Below the pieces are notes generated by a model. That model searched no databases and was not told where the DNA came from. It was given only the letters and a program-made list of their open reading frames with translations. DNA of 64,000 bases from Vitis vinifera (lineage: Eukaryota > Streptophyta > Magnoliopsida > Vitales > Vitaceae): assembly GCF_030704535.1 (NCBI RefSeq), contig NC_081818.1:28972001-29036000 (forward strand). The letters are read 5' to 3'. Below, one piece after another: positions 1 to 16,095 of this stretch. Positions within the stretch are counted from its first letter, which is position 1. The number at the start of each line of letters is the position of its first letter. The position numbers and the translations under genes are program-made.

Positions 1-323
1 TTGAAAATGGAAGTATTTTGCTACCATTTGTTTAATTTATGCAGAACAGTTATGCATAACCCTAATTCCTAAGTCTTAGAATTTTATGATTGTAACAGAT
101 AAAATAAATAATCAAGAAAACATATATGAGATTGATCTTGAAGAGAATTTTTTTTGTAGAGAATAACAAATTTAGAAAAAAAAAAAAACTTGGTTTCTCT
201 TTCTTGACCTTTTTAATTTGACGTATGTTGTTTGACAGAGGGAAAATAAATCTCTTAAATTAAATAGAAGATAATTAAGAATAAAATAAGCCACATGGAC
301 CATATTAAAAAAAAAATCTAACA
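1..323 (-). mobile_element. Partial 3' LTR of a decayed Ty1/copia element
   Basis: On the minus strand a purine-rich tract (324-334) is followed directly by a TGTTAG start, the usual layout of a copia polypurine tract and 3' LTR. The LTR runs off the left edge, so its end and any target-site duplication are not visible. Family assignment rests on this layout plus the coding traces to its right. It is a fossil. Confidence 0.45.
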
Positions 324-880
324 TTCTCCTACTTAACCCATGTAATCATAGTTTAAGAACAAAGCATAATATGCATAGAATATGTTAAATCATTATTAAA
401 CAAAAACTAATAAGGATTACAGTGGTCATATGTCATTATCTCGATATAGTCCCTTCCATGTATCACAATATTTAATTTTAAACTTGATATGAGTTGTAAT
501 AAAACATATCATAATGATCCAACAATAATGTCTTTGTCAGAGGAAAATCTTGTTAAAACTCACATAATTCATTCATGATATACCAACATAAAAACCATGA
601 TATTTAAATATATATTAGAAACAACATTTAAATGAGCTTAGAGTGTCAAATACATTAAAACATAAAATAATAACACAATGTCAATAACAGTACCCAATAA
701 TGTCAATTTTTTTGATATATTCATTAAATGTCTTTGACAGCAATCCTTATTAATGAATTTGCAATCGTAAGGTTGGTGCTAATGTACTCGATTGACAACC
801 TTTATTTTTAAACTTCTTCTTGGCAAAGTATTTTACTTTCATATATTTAACACCTTTCAAATACTTGTCGTTTTTCCAAA
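324..880 (-). mobile_element. Ty1/copia relic: RNase H end, 3' untranslated part and polypurine tract
   Basis: Read on the minus strand, 700-880 holds a degraded trace that resembles the end of a copia polyprotein (RNase H region). About 350 bp of non-coding sequence and the polypurine tract follow it. The element is broken and old, and nothing upstream of the RNase H end is present here. The RING-CH gene promoter copy begins just beyond it. Confidence 0.4.
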
Positions 881-924
881 AAAAAAAGAAAAAAAGACGG
901 TGCAGTGAGTGATGTGAAACAAAG

Positions 925-1282
925 CTCCTTCTGGGCTCATAGAGACATGCCCATCAGACCATTCCTAGCAATTGACACAAACACAGAAAAATTGATCTTA
1001 ATTCAGGGTTTCGACACATAATGACTTTCTTGTAAGCACTTTTACGTTTGCTAAACCTTGGTGTTATGTGCTTTTGATTTTGTTTTCATGTGTTTTTGCC
1101 TCCTACCTTTTCTGTGTGCTTTTGGCTTTTTGTGTTGCGGTTACACTGTTACAGTTCTCCGCTAGTGTGATGCATGCAGGTCTCGATTGTGAAGTTACTG
1201 GAATAGCCTTGTTTTTGGAATTTTTCATATTTATTGTTGAAAGGTGCACGATTATCTCCTTCCCCTTTAAAATCCTTCACAT
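925..1282. repeat. Displaced second copy of the RING-CH gene promoter region
   Basis: This stretch matches 3,796-4,190 along most of its length in the same orientation. Shared landmarks include GCTCCTTCTGGGCTCATAG, ATTCGACACATAA-like and CTTTTGATTTTGTTTTCATG strings and GTGAAGTTACTGGAAT. The right-hand copy lies just upstream of the RING-CH gene TATA box. This copy lies just beyond the gene's 3' end. It has small indels and many substitutions, so the duplication is not recent. No gene body follows it on the minus side; the copia relic is there instead. Confidence 0.75.
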
Positions 1283-1565
1283 GATTTATGCATATCTATC
1301 AAAATAATATCATATTTTGAAATATTTTTTAGAATCGTTTCTTAGAATAATATTTGATAAAAAATAAAAAATACTTTACAAATGAACTCCCAGTATACAT
1401 GTACACAACAAGAATATTTTTACAGACAAAAAACAGCTCAAATATGTGGCTGCCACACTCTACTTTCAGGCACATTCTATGATATTTCAAGACTCCCATA
1501 AGATTAGAGAGGTTCGTTTCTCATACATGCATACAACATATTGCCTATCAATCCGAGGATGAATC

Positions 1566-3101
1566 TTAGAAATGGTGTAGAGTCCCATTTTCAATATCCA
1601 AGTCATCCTCTCTCAGCTCCACTTCCCTTCTGCCAGACTGCAACCTCATAGCTTCTAAGGGCAGTCTTCTTCTCCCCTCCTGATGCATAAATATTATGAA
1701 AGAATAATAATTAGAATTTGTTCAAAAATGGTTATATATGCAAATATATATATATATACACTGCAAAACAGTAGTAAGGTACTCACAAATCTCCGTTTTA
1801 GTTTAACTAGGAGGCTTATGGCCCATATGAGAGCATAGGAGGGGAGGAGGAACTCCATCAATCGCCCCAGAAACCCCTGATCAGCCATTAGAGTTAAGCT
1901 AAGTTATTATAATAAGGAAGAGATTTAAAGCAGAAGCAAACATCTGCACATGAACAATGTGATTTAATGGGAAGGGATGATAAGTTTTCAGACTCTACAT
2001 TTGTGGAAAATGAGACATATCCATCATGAATACGTCCCGGGATGGGAGCAGCATTCCCCAGTAGGATCGAAGCTGTTACCTGCCAGGGAAATGACATTAA
2101 CTAGATATTATTCCAACATAGAAACATGAACAAGTTGTCCCAAAATGCATTTTCATTGTAAAATTTAATGTATATGATTATATAAGGACTTACAATCAGG
2201 AGTAGCGTCTGGCATAGAGAAGTCATGCGGGCAGTTGTATCAGCACAATCCGGCTCCAGTACATTAATGCCTGTGTCACCTCCCTGATCATTTAAATGAT
2301 CATCGCTTTCTTCATCACTGATCATAATAAATTTTGCAAATGCCAAAGAACTATTATACACAGCTAATTATTAAGAGCTGGGAGTTCTGGAAGCATGTAA
2401 TAAAGATTGAATGTACTCACCTGACATTAATGGCTGCATGATTTCGGAGACGAGTAGGTGGATTTGGGAGTGGCGGGCAGGTGTAAGAAGGTTGATACAT
2501 CTGCAGGTTAAAACCAGGGAATGATCAGCAAACTTAAAATAGTATTATACCCAATGACATGTGGGTGGATATGTTTTTTCCTTCTCAACTTCGAGAAAAT
2601 ACTTCATATCCAGAATTTCAGTGGTATATATACCTGTTGGCATATTTCACAGACGATGCTTTTCTTTTCATTGCACCACCTCTGGATGCATTTTCTGTGG
2701 GCATACTGTGACAGACATGGTATTTGTTTGTCATTCAATCTAGAAATATAATCAAGTAAAATGATGTAACAACGGACTAGTATCCGATTAGCAGTTTGGT
2801 GACAAGTAATTAGAATAAAAAATGGAAATATTTTTACCTTTAAGCTTCCATTACAAGCACAAGGGGCCTCCATGTTTTGGACGTGATCGTCTTCCTGACA
2901 AATGCGACATTCAGTTTTTATGCTGAACCCATCTTCTTCGTCAGAGAAGCTGTATCCGTCCATTGCCCAGTTAGAGTTGAGCTCAGCTGTCTGTTGGGAG
3001 GAGCCTTCTCCGTCTAGTCTTTTCTCCTCTTCTTTGTGCATCAGATCCAAAGTAGGGGGTGTGATGAGGCGATTAGAGTAGAGTGCCAAGTGATCAGCCA
3101 T
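1566..3101 (-). CDS. RING-CH (RINGv) membrane E3 ubiquitin ligase with DUF3675-like tail, 7 coding exons
   Basis: Coding exons by splice signals and phase: 3101-2838, 2705-2634, 2500-2421, 2350-2194, 2079-1999, 1876-1787 and 1679-1566, giving 285 residues. A complete C4HC3 RING-CH finger is visible: Cys65, Cys68, Cys81, Cys83, His91, Cys94, Cys107 and Cys110. In this family the finger recruits an E2 and ubiquitinates membrane proteins. Two hydrophobic stretches near 183-202 and 225-245 should anchor it in a membrane, and the tail is basic then acidic. The start was chosen as the first ATG after the acceptor at 3,113. A 5' UTR exon (donor at 3,676) and an intron of about 560 bp precede it. The exon giving residues 192-218 is the least certain, although it keeps the frame. 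The substrate cannot be told from sequence. Confidence 0.85.
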
Positions 3102-3675
3102 CCTTCTCTGACCTGATCTAATTAAGTTAATCGGTATCAATGCATTCAGTAATTTAAATGAGCTTGAATTCAAGACAATCCATAGAAATGGTCATGTAAA
3201 GTTGAACTTTTCGCAGGAAGTCATTAAAAATCTCCATGGATTTCTTCAAATCAACCTAGGATGCCATTGTCGAAAAAAAAAAGAAAGAAAAAAAAAAAGA
3301 AGAAAAAAAAGGAAGTTGGATTCTTCAACTTTGTTCAGTTTGCACAAGTGGGGTGCAGCAACTCTACTTTTTCTCACGTACCAAACTGAGTGTAATGCTC
3401 AGAAAATTCACATTTTTCAAAGCAAAATACACAGATGCAGAGCCTCAGACTCAAAAAGCAGTAAATTCCTAGAAGTTTCCCGGACAAATTTCCAAGAAAC
3501 GAAAAAAAAGAAAAACCATTTTTTACTTTCAAACACCTCCACAACCTGAACACCTTCGACCAAACAAACCCAAAACCCATACATACAACTCATAAATTTA
3601 TAAAAGCATCATAACCATAACCAAATTCTAAGCCAAAAAGACCACAGAAACAAAAAGGAAGAACTATGTATATAC

Positions 3676-3777
3676 CAAATAGAGAAACCTTGTTCTCTCA
3701 GCGCTGTGTTTGAAGACAATGTCTAAGAGAGAAAGAAAGTTGTGTAAAGATGAAGAAACCCAATGGCCCAATTTATA
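3676..3777 (-). promoter_or_regulatory. TATA box and 5' UTR exon of the RING-CH gene
   Basis: A minus-strand TATAAA lies at 3777-3772. Transcription would start near 3,745, and a UTR exon would end at the GT donor after 3,676. The intron from 3,675 to 3,113 then leads to the coding exon. The start site is inferred from spacing only. Confidence 0.55.
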
Positions 3778-3795
3778 GAGAAAATGGCGAAGTGA

Positions 3796-4190
3796 AGCTC
3801 CTTCTGGGCTCATAGAGACACGTCCGTGAGACCATTTCTACAGATGTAGAGCTTTGCGGTTGACACAAGCACAAAAAATTTGATTTTCATGCAGAGATTC
3901 GACACATAAAATGACCTTTCGTAAGCACTTCTGCTTTTTTTTTAATAAATCTTGTTTATATGTGCTTTTGATTTTGTTTTCATGTGCTTTTGCTTTTGCT
4001 TTTTTTTTGTTTTGGGGGGTGCTTTTGGCTTTTATGTGCTGTGGTTACGGTCCTCTGCGATACTTCCAAAGAAGTGCATGTGGGTCTCCGTGGTGAAGTT
4101 ACTGGAATGCCCTTGTTTTGGAATTTTCATATTTACTGTTGATCGGTGCACATTCTATCCTTCTTTCTCCTTCATAATCCTTTCACATTA
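3796..4190. repeat. Right-hand copy of the promoter-region direct repeat
   Basis: This copy sits immediately upstream of the RING-CH gene and matches 925-1,282 in the same orientation. It includes a T-rich and GCTTTTG-rich tract. Open frames seen in both copies are low complexity and lack family features, so they are not annotated as genes. Confidence 0.75.
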
Positions 4191-4199
4191 TTTTATTTT

Positions 4200-5077
4200 A
4201 TTTTAGTTGAATAGGTTAAATATTTTTTGGTCTTTTTAAAATAAAAAATAAACACCATCTTAGTCACATAATCATATTTATATTTAGAAGTAATTTGATT
4301 ATATTTGAGAGATAACTTGATCTAATTATTCGCACTATATTTATTAAGAATTCAATAATCGGGTTTTCATTTTTATTAAATACAAAATTGAAAAATAAAG
4401 GTAAATTGTACCTTTGTTGCTATAGCTAGCATTAATTTTTCACATTATTAGTAGAAATCTTCAATTTTATTATTATAAGTCTTTGCTATATGTCCTAAGT
4501 ATCTTTTTATTAAATTAAATATATATAATTTAATTGATTAATAAAGTAATTTCAAGTAAAAGATATTTGAAATTTAAAATTATTTTTAACAAAATTGGGA
4601 GATCAAAGCACTAAATATATATATATTTCATGAAATTTCTTCAAAATATTTCATTAAAAATTCGTGTAATTAAAAACCATCTTTAGCACTATGTGTACTT
4701 TAATTTTACACCTTTATCTTCAATTATGGCATATATGAACAAGTTGTATATATATACATAATCCAATAATAATAATAAAAAAAAAACAACCTAAAAATGA
4801 AGACATAATCCTTGTAGGATCTTTCTTCTCTTAATAGTATTAAGTTACTTAATTTGAGGTATTTTAGGGTTACAAGTAACAACTTTTTTACTTTAAATTA
4901 GTTCAGAAGATTAACCTTTATAAAAACATATAGCACTGCTCACAGTTCTTGAAACAGAAAAGGAAGCTTAGCTATTAATAGTTGTAAAACATTGCACTTT
5001 CTCAACCTTGGTATATGGTAGTATAAGCAAGGCATCAAGCAATTTCCTAACTCAATCCCATACAAATCCCACTACCA
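4200..5077. other. AT-rich intergenic DNA between the RING-CH and NPF genes
   Basis: The stretch is AT-rich with homopolymer runs and no recognisable gene. The last part, roughly 4,920-5,077, should hold the 3' UTR of the NPF gene, which is read from the other side of this gap. Confidence 0.6.
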
Positions 5078-7594
5078 TCAAACCACATGCTTCCTGGACC
5101 CCTTTGTTTCCATGGCAACCTCAACCCTGTCACCACCTTTGTACCTATACCACTTTGAACACACCAGAAAATACGCAAAATTCACAGCACCCAGAGCTGC
5201 AATCATGTAATAGAAGCAATCCAACTTCCCTTTGTTGAGATCCTCAGGCAGCCAGTCACCGCCTCGGGCTCCGTTTAGGGTGATCTGATGAACAACTGAA
5301 ACTAGAAAGCCACTTAGGTAATTAGAACCAGCTATGCCACAGAAGAAGAAAGACCCTGCAATGCTTCTCATATTTTCTGGGAACTGCTTGTAGTAGAATT
5401 CAATCTGGCCTATTGAGTTAAAGGCCTCGGAGAGTCCAGCGAGTATGAGCTGGGGGATCAACCAGGAGGCGGACATGGATGATATAGCGCCCCCCTTTGG
5501 TGCAGTGCCTATGGTTGGCCTTGTACGTGCAAAAGTTCTTCGCTGCTCTTCGATTACTGCAGAAACAAGCATGGTGGCGACTGAGAGGACAATTCCAGTG
5601 CCCATTCTTTGGAGAAGTGTTATTCCATCTTCTTTGCCAGTGAGCTTATGAAGGAATGGGATCACGATCCGGTCGTAGATGGGGATCCAGATGGTAAGGC
5701 TTAGCATGGAGAAGATGCTGTAAGAGGCTGCAGGCACCTCAAAACTGCCAAGATGCCTATCTGATTGAAGAGCTTGGAGGACTGCATAGGTGTGCTGTTG
5801 GACTATTGCAACATGGTAGATAATGGATGATGCCCATATGGGGATCACTCTCATTAAGCATTTTACTTCTTCAACTTGTTGCATACTGCAAAGTCTCCAA
5901 GGGTTGGAAGCAGATCCATCAGTGTTGATTTGGTCTTCCATGGTTATTATTGCAGACTTGTCGAGGAACCTGTTGCAATTAACATTGAGTTTGGAATCAT
6001 GTTTAACAATAAGGGACAAATGGCAAAGATCTATGAATTTTACTATCTGCTCACCTGAATTGATCTGTGTGAGGAAGCTTGGAGTTCATATAATTTGTGG
6101 GAACATGGCTGAAAAGGCTAAGTTCTGGGTGATCAGGTAGCTTGAAGTATCGCTTCTTGGAAGCAGCCACCAGTACTTGTGCCACACCAGTTAAGGGACT
6201 CCCCCGGGGTTTTACTTTGACGTAAATTCTAGAACCCGCAAAGAAAAGTACACAAGAAACGAACATGAGGCATGAAGGAATGCCCAACCCTAGAGCCCAG
6301 CTCACGTTAGATTGCACATAGACAATGAATGTTCCCGATATCATCACAGCAAATGTGAAGGTAAAATAGTACCAATTAAAGAAGCTGTTGATACCCCTCT
6401 TGCCAGATTCAGTTGCTGGATTGAACTGATCTGCTCCAAAGGCAAGGTTACATGGCCTAATGCCGCCTGCTCCGATTATTAGGAGGCCAAAACCAGTTAG
6501 CAAGAAGGCCAACTGTGAAGTGGTTGGTCCTCTGCAGAGCTCAGTCTCTTTTGTTCCACAATGAGGAGGGTGCAGTTTGGAGATGGCTGCTGTTAGCATT
6601 ATTACAGTCATCCCCTTGAAGTAAAACAAGTCATTTTCATGTCAATATATAAAGCCAGAAAATATGGCACTCAAAATATGAATGGAGAGACTAAAGGGCT
6701 TGCACAATAGTACCATAAAAGTAGGAGTAAATGGCTGTGCGCCTTTTTATTCAAGGAAAAAGTCGAAGAGAAGAACTTTCCTTCAGTTTGTATCCAATCA
6801 AAAAGGATAAAACAATTAACTTTTTGCAGCCACCAAGCAGAGATAGCTTGAAGGAATCTCAATTCCAAAACTTGGATGGACACAAGTAAGCTTTTTCTGC
6901 TTTTCAAAAGTCATAAAAATTAGATGTTTATACATGATTGTTTGTCACTTTTAGGTTAAATTGGTAGTTAAAATCCTATCAAAGTTTTTATTTTATTTTA
7001 TTTTTATGGGAAGATTGTATGCAATTCTCTGTAATGTAAATATTGTCCGTTTTGAGCTTAAAAGGCTCTCACATTTCAAAATAAATATATAAGAGAAACT
7101 ATATATATAGATAGAGTGTGTCAGGAACTTCGTCACCTATCTAATATATATAGGATATCATACTGTAACTTTAGTCAGCCTTAAGATTTTGGATTAGTAG
7201 AAGGAAGATTACCGAAAGGGAGCAAATGGAAGCCAAAGCCAAAGTCTTGAAACGTCCAAAGTAAGAGTCAGACAAGAAGGCTCCAAGCAAGGGTGCCATG
7301 TTGGTGGTGCCATTGAAGATGTTGATGAGAGTTGCAGCAGTCACACTCTTTATGTTGAAGACAGATGTGAGATACACCATGAGGTTGGATGAAGTCCCAA
7401 TAGTCCCAAGCTTCTCAAAGGTCTCATTTCCTGCAACAAATTTGGAAAACACTGATTCAAGAAGATGGGTGGTTCAAAGTGAAGCAGCTAGGTCTCACTC
7501 TCTTACCAATGATGAAGGGCATGGCTTTAACTCCTCTATAGTTGATGACTTCAGGAGACTCATCAGATAGAATAGCTTTCTCCTCCTTCTCCAT
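5078..7594 (-). CDS. NRT1/PTR family (NPF2-like) proton-coupled transporter, 4 exons
   Basis: Exons 7594-7507, 7430-7213, 6614-6055 and 5969-5078 join in phase to 585 residues, the usual NPF length. The first membrane segment carries the ExxEK proton-coupling motif (Glu32, Glu35, Lys36), preceded by the family's N-terminal block and followed by [10 protein letters not shown]. Later landmarks are [14 protein letters not shown] and the C-terminal [13 protein letters not shown] block. About 12 membrane helices are expected. NPF members move nitrate, peptides, glucosinolates or hormones with protons across the plasma or vacuolar membrane. The C-terminal wording is closest to the NPF2 group (2.8-2.11 in Arabidopsis), a judgement made by eye. 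The substrate cannot be assigned. The ATG is the only one in frame near the family N-terminus. Confidence 0.92.
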
Positions 7595-7635
7595 TTCTAT
7601 ATTTCACAACTGGAAGTGTAGTCTTCTTTATCTTC

Positions 7636-7642
7636 TTTTATA
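7636..7642 (-). promoter_or_regulatory. TATA box of the NPF gene
   Basis: A minus-strand TATAAAA lies about 42 bp upstream of the ATG. This would leave a very short 5' UTR, so a start further upstream is also possible. Confidence 0.4.
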
Positions 7643-7649
7643 TGGGATT

Positions 7650-9880
7650 TAAGCACATTACAATATGAAGGATGAAGAGTTGACAACAGGAAAAGGGAAA
7701 AAAGTTTCATCCCCCCCTCCCATGTTTGATAAAGCTTTCTGCAGTGACAGCACTTTGTTTGGGGAAAGTGAGAATAGTGCTGGCCTGTTCCTGGACCACA
7801 TTATGAAGGATAATTGGCAAAAAGGGTCTGTTTGTGCATGTGCATTGCTATAATGCAAAATACTTTGCTTCATTTTTTCCCCTTTCCCATGAATATTGAT
7901 ATGTTCTTGAGTCATGGGTGAAGACATTTTCTCTTGCCATTTTGGAGCCCTGAATGTTGTTTACCTATTTTTTAAAACTAAAATTGGCTAAAAAATCAGG
8001 TAAAATGGCTGTGAATTCCAACATCACTGAAATGTTCTTGCCTCTTCTGTCTGAATTTCCGTATCCATGACTGAAAAGCTGTGATGAAAGGTTACCCACT
8101 AACTAAAGTAACAGCCAATTTTGAGAAAGAGTGTAATCACTAGTAAATAGTTTGTCCACAAAACCAAAAAAAACACTACTTTGATTGGAATGGACAATGT
8201 AGAGTCAGCCCAAACAAGCCTTAATTACCTTCCTTGAATGTCAGTGTAATGAGTCATTTTTCTCTTAATTGATGTGGGAAAAATCCTAGTGTGGAAAGCA
8301 ATTGGCAAACTTGTTTATTAAGGATTCTTAGTTCTACCTCCATACAGCCAACTTTCATAAAAGGAACAATGGCTTAAAATTGGAAATTAGTCCATTAGGT
8401 GCCTCATCAATTCTTTGTTTTACCATTTTCTTCTTTTAGGAAAAATAAATTCAAGATTCCCATAAGTGAGGTTCATGAAAACCCATATGGGAATTGAACT
8501 ATTTCAATGTCCACTCATTTCACTGCACAACTAGACCCACTGTTGAGGAAGCTGTAGAAGTGGTACCATGATGAATTGATGGAGAAAATGAATTTGATAT
8601 TTTCCTGTAGAACAAATGTTTCAGGTAAGTTATTTTCTTCTTCTTCTTCTTCTTTTTTTTTTTTCTGAAAATTGAATGGTTATGTTTCTGGATATTGTTT
8701 CAGTTGCATGTGGTTGAGGCATGCCACACCCATGGGACACCCACTTCTGTATCCATACAGTTGGTGCTTTTGCTTCAGTAACTCATCAATGAGGTGTGGG
8801 GAGTTGACCTCATACCATTCTAATGGTGCCTACTGCTCCCATAATTTCTTATTCAAGTGCTGTGTGTGTGAACAGAATCCTTAGTGAATGTATCTATTCA
8901 AGGTAGCATCATTCTCTATTATTTATCCCTCAAACAAGGCTTATATTGATCAATTTAGAACTTCTTTATACTATAATCTAATGTAGGCAACAAAGCTCAA
9001 ACCCTTTTCAATGGCCTCCTACCACAGCAGCAGATGTTCCATGCAGCAGGAACTGAAGTCATGAATTCAAATTTTCACCCAACTCAACAACACATGTTCC
9101 ATACAGCAAGGACAGTAATTAGGAGTCAAACCATTTTTATCAAATATCTGAGAAAAGGAGAGGGATGGCCACCTTCAAAATGGTATAGGACTGGAGTCGA
9201 ACATTTCTACTGATTTTACTAATATCCATGGAAGGCAATGGAGTGGACATATTGATAGGGCTGAAAGGTCAAGTTTGGAAGAAACCTACCAAGATTCAAG
9301 TTGACTCAGAAAAAGGAAGGGGAAGGGGTGATAACCAGCCAAGCCTAGCATGGATCTTGCAGGATTCAGAAACTTGGTGTATGACATGAAATGAAAGCAT
9401 ATGAAACAGCATCAAAGGGCGAGCTTAAAGAATGGTTTTCTAAGTCTGAAGGTTTAGAGCACCTAGGAGGTGGAATCCTAAAGTCTTAAAGAGTATCGAC
9501 TTAGATGATTCAACTTGGAGTTTGACCTATTTCCAGCACAACGATGGATCCGAGGAATCCAATGAAGCCACCAAAACATCCAAACAACAAATATTATTAA
9601 CATGTTGCCCAATCAAATATTCTTTGTTTTTGATGGAGAAAAATGAACATGACACAAAAGATAAGCCAAGCATAGGAGTGCATATCACCGCAAAACACTC
9701 GTAAATTTTGCCATGGCTCAGTCTGAGCTACCAAAATTGCCAGAAATGGAAACCATAAGAAGGCCCAAATTCCAAAATAAACTGGACATTGTTCTGCAAA
9801 ATCCTCAGGAACATGATTCCACAGCAGAATAAATTAGTAAATGTACATAGCCCCAAAGTACGGAGAGAATTCCACATACT
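7650..9880. other. Intergenic, NPF promoter side and NDUFAF7 3' flank
   Basis: No gene is recognised in these 2.2 kb. There is a (CTT)n plus poly-T run at about 8,636-8,664. Short open frames here start with non-ATG codons or show no family motif. The right end, near 9,800-9,880, should be the 3' UTR of NDUFAF7. Confidence 0.6.
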
Positions 9881-13891
<4,011 letters not shown>

Positions 13892-14009
13892 GTTTGTTAA
13901 TGCTTTGCAACTGTGGACAGACTTGAGAATTCAAAAAGGGTGTTCAACATGTGTATGACAAGTGAATAAAAGATTAAAATAGAGAAACCCTGTCAGCAAG
14001 ACCAATCAA

Positions 14010-14082
14010 GGGGATGTAGCTCAGATGGTAGAGCGCTCGCTTAGCATGCGAGAGGTACGGGGATCGATACCCCGCATCTCCA
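14010..14082 (+). tRNA. tRNA-Ala (AGC), copy 1
   Basis: A 73-nt cloverleaf without intron. The acceptor stem GGGGATG pairs with CATCTCC and includes the G3:U70 pair that marks alanine tRNAs. The D-arm region is TAGCTCAGATGGTAGAG, the anticodon loop TTAGCAT reads AGC, and the T arm is CGGGG-ATCGATA-CCCCG. A CAA lies immediately upstream, as often seen at plant Pol III starts. The first downstream T run is only TTT and a TTTT comes about 30 bp later. It lies just upstream of the divergently read NDUFAF7. Confidence 0.98.
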
Positions 14083-14253
14083 TTTCTATCATTATAATGT
14101 TTAAATTTTCATAATGAAGAGACTTAACCCAGCAACCTTAAATGAAGATTTGGTGACCAATTAATGTCATAGAAAACAAAGAATAAACTTTAGAAAATGA
14201 ATTCGTCTCTATCTTCTATCTCAAACACATAGTTAAGGTAAATAGGTTAATGA

Positions 14254-14537
14254 GCTAAGAGTTATTTGTTTTTTTGACTTTTTACTAAAAATAATTTATT
14301 TTCAAAATTTAGGTTGTTTGTTTTTCTACTTTTTCATGACTTATTATAAACTTTTTATTAAATAGAAAAAACCAAAATATGTAGCATTTTCTAAATAGAA
14401 AAAATAACATATTAATTTTTTTTTACTTTTTAATACTCAATAGAAATAAAATATTACAAAAACAAACAACTTAATATTTAACACTATTAAGCATTAAAGT
14501 TCTATTTAAAATTAAGTAAAAAAACAAACATCACCTA
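14254..14537. mobile_element. MITE-like element with imperfect terminal inverted repeats
   Basis: The left end (TAAGAGTTATTTGTTTTTTT) and the reverse complement of the right end (TTTAGGTGATGTTTGTTTTT) are imperfect inverted repeats. The interior is AT-rich with no coding capacity. A related left half lies at 35,612-35,780. The ends resemble hAT-type MITEs, but I could not fix an 8-bp target duplication, so the superfamily is open. Confidence 0.5.
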
Positions 14538-16022
14538 AATACTATTTCTTATTTGGCAACCCACGTTGTACGAGGGGGATAAGTAGATGTTATCCAGGAA
14601 AGGTGAGTATAAACCGAGATTTATATGGGGTAGGCCCAACTCCTCCAAGCCCACAACCTAGTTGAGGCCAAACCTCTCTTACCCTATTGGGTGTGGGCTG
14701 ACGTGTGGGCTAGGATAGCATCATACATTCAGAGCAACCCAATTAATCATGGGTTAGGCTCCTTGAGTTTTAGGTTATGATAGATCGGTTTTTACTAATC
14801 AATACCATGTTGATTTGGGTCTTTCCAAGTCAAGTCCTTTTGAGTAAGACTTCTCAAGTAGAAAGACTTTATTAGTCAAATCTTATTAGGCAAGGCATTA
14901 ATCCTTTCCTTACTCTAATCATACCATATATATGATTAATTTCATTTATTTTCTTGAGGTTTCGATTAAATACATCTAGCTCTCATAGATTTGAAATTTC
15001 ATCAAATTTCTTATTTGCATTATTTCAAAGTTTTTAAATAATTGTAAATAATGGAAATTCATTTTATGTTTCAATAGAAATGTATTGGTGGGGACATTCT
15101 CAAAGTGTGTTTAAAGTTGTGATCTTGATCATTAAATCAAAGGGTTTTGAAGTATATTAATTTCTATGTCTCAAGTATAATTTTCACAAATTATACTCAT
15201 GCCAAGAGCATAAAGAGAAAGGAGAATCATCGAATCCCAAACCAGAATGTCTCTTGCCACAACAACATAATTTGAACCAAGACATTTTACTCAATTCGTT
15301 AATTGATTGGGTCTCTTCCATCTCCATCTTCATCTCATACGTCCTGATAGTTTTTCCTTTTAAGAGGATATCTAATTTTTTAGAGATTTTTCTCTATATT
15401 TTTAGAGTGTTTTTTTTTTCTTGAGAATTTTCCTTAGTTTTTTCAATTTTTGGTTATATTATTTTGATTTAAAAGCAATAAAAATAATGCACTTGGTTGT
15501 TTTTCTCTTTAATGAATGTGTTGGTGGTGATGAAGACCATCACAAGGAAAGGATATACACTAGAGAACACAGAAAATGAAGAACAAGCCTAATGAAGATA
15601 CAAGATGACAACCTTTTTTTTGGTTCTATAAATGGTAAAAAAAACAGGAAAAATAGGTTTAAGATGTTCTCAGAAAATGAGATTTTGAGAATTCGGAGAA
15701 CAAAAATAAAACAATACTAGATGACCAAACATGTCCTCTAATGTTTTTTGTTCCAGATAACAGAAGACAATTTTAGGAAACACTTCCCAAACAGGTCCCC
15801 TTACGTTTCACATGTCAATTATTAAAATTATTATTATTATTATTATTAAAGATGATGGAAATTATATTTATTATTTTTTAAAAAATAGTTTTTTTAAAAT
15901 TCTAATTAACTAGTGTAATGTCTTTAATTACTTTAAATGTAATATAGGTATACAAACAGTGGTTTATTTGAATTCAATTTGTAAATTTCTAGCCTCAGAT
16001 ACAAGACTCTGTTCATGGTCAT
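14538..16022. other. Intergenic between the two tRNA-Ala genes
   Basis: No gene is seen. The stretch 14,550-15,350 is less AT-rich than its surroundings and has the texture of an old repeat, but no paired ends were found. A stretch at about 15,620-15,800 has the look of another degraded MITE. A (TTA)n run lies near 15,828-15,848. Confidence 0.5.
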
Positions 16023-16095
16023 GGGGATGTAGCTCAGATGGTAGAGCGCTCGCTTAGCATGCGAGAGGTACGGGGATCGATACCCCGCATCTCCA
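16023..16095 (+). tRNA. tRNA-Ala (AGC), copy 2
   Basis: Identical over all 73 nt to the copy at 14,010, including G3:U70 and anticodon AGC. A TTTTT terminator follows within 10 bp, and there is no CAA in the last 10 bp upstream. Flanks on both sides differ from those of copy 1. Confidence 0.98.

Noticed and set aside
1068-4206. Small hydrophobic frames in both promoter-repeat copies (1,068-1,307 and 3,952-4,206)
   Set aside because: They arise from the T-rich repeat, start on non-ATG codons and differ by frame shifts between the copies. A paired membrane microprotein was considered and dropped.
8672-8884. Cys-rich 70-residue frame, considered as a secreted peptide
   Set aside because: No ATG at its start, no signal peptide followed by ordered cysteines, and no neighbouring exon.
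14550-15400. Possible LTR or other retroelement between the tRNA genes
   Set aside because: The texture suggests an old repeat, but no TG...CA ends, target duplication, primer site or coding trace could be fixed.
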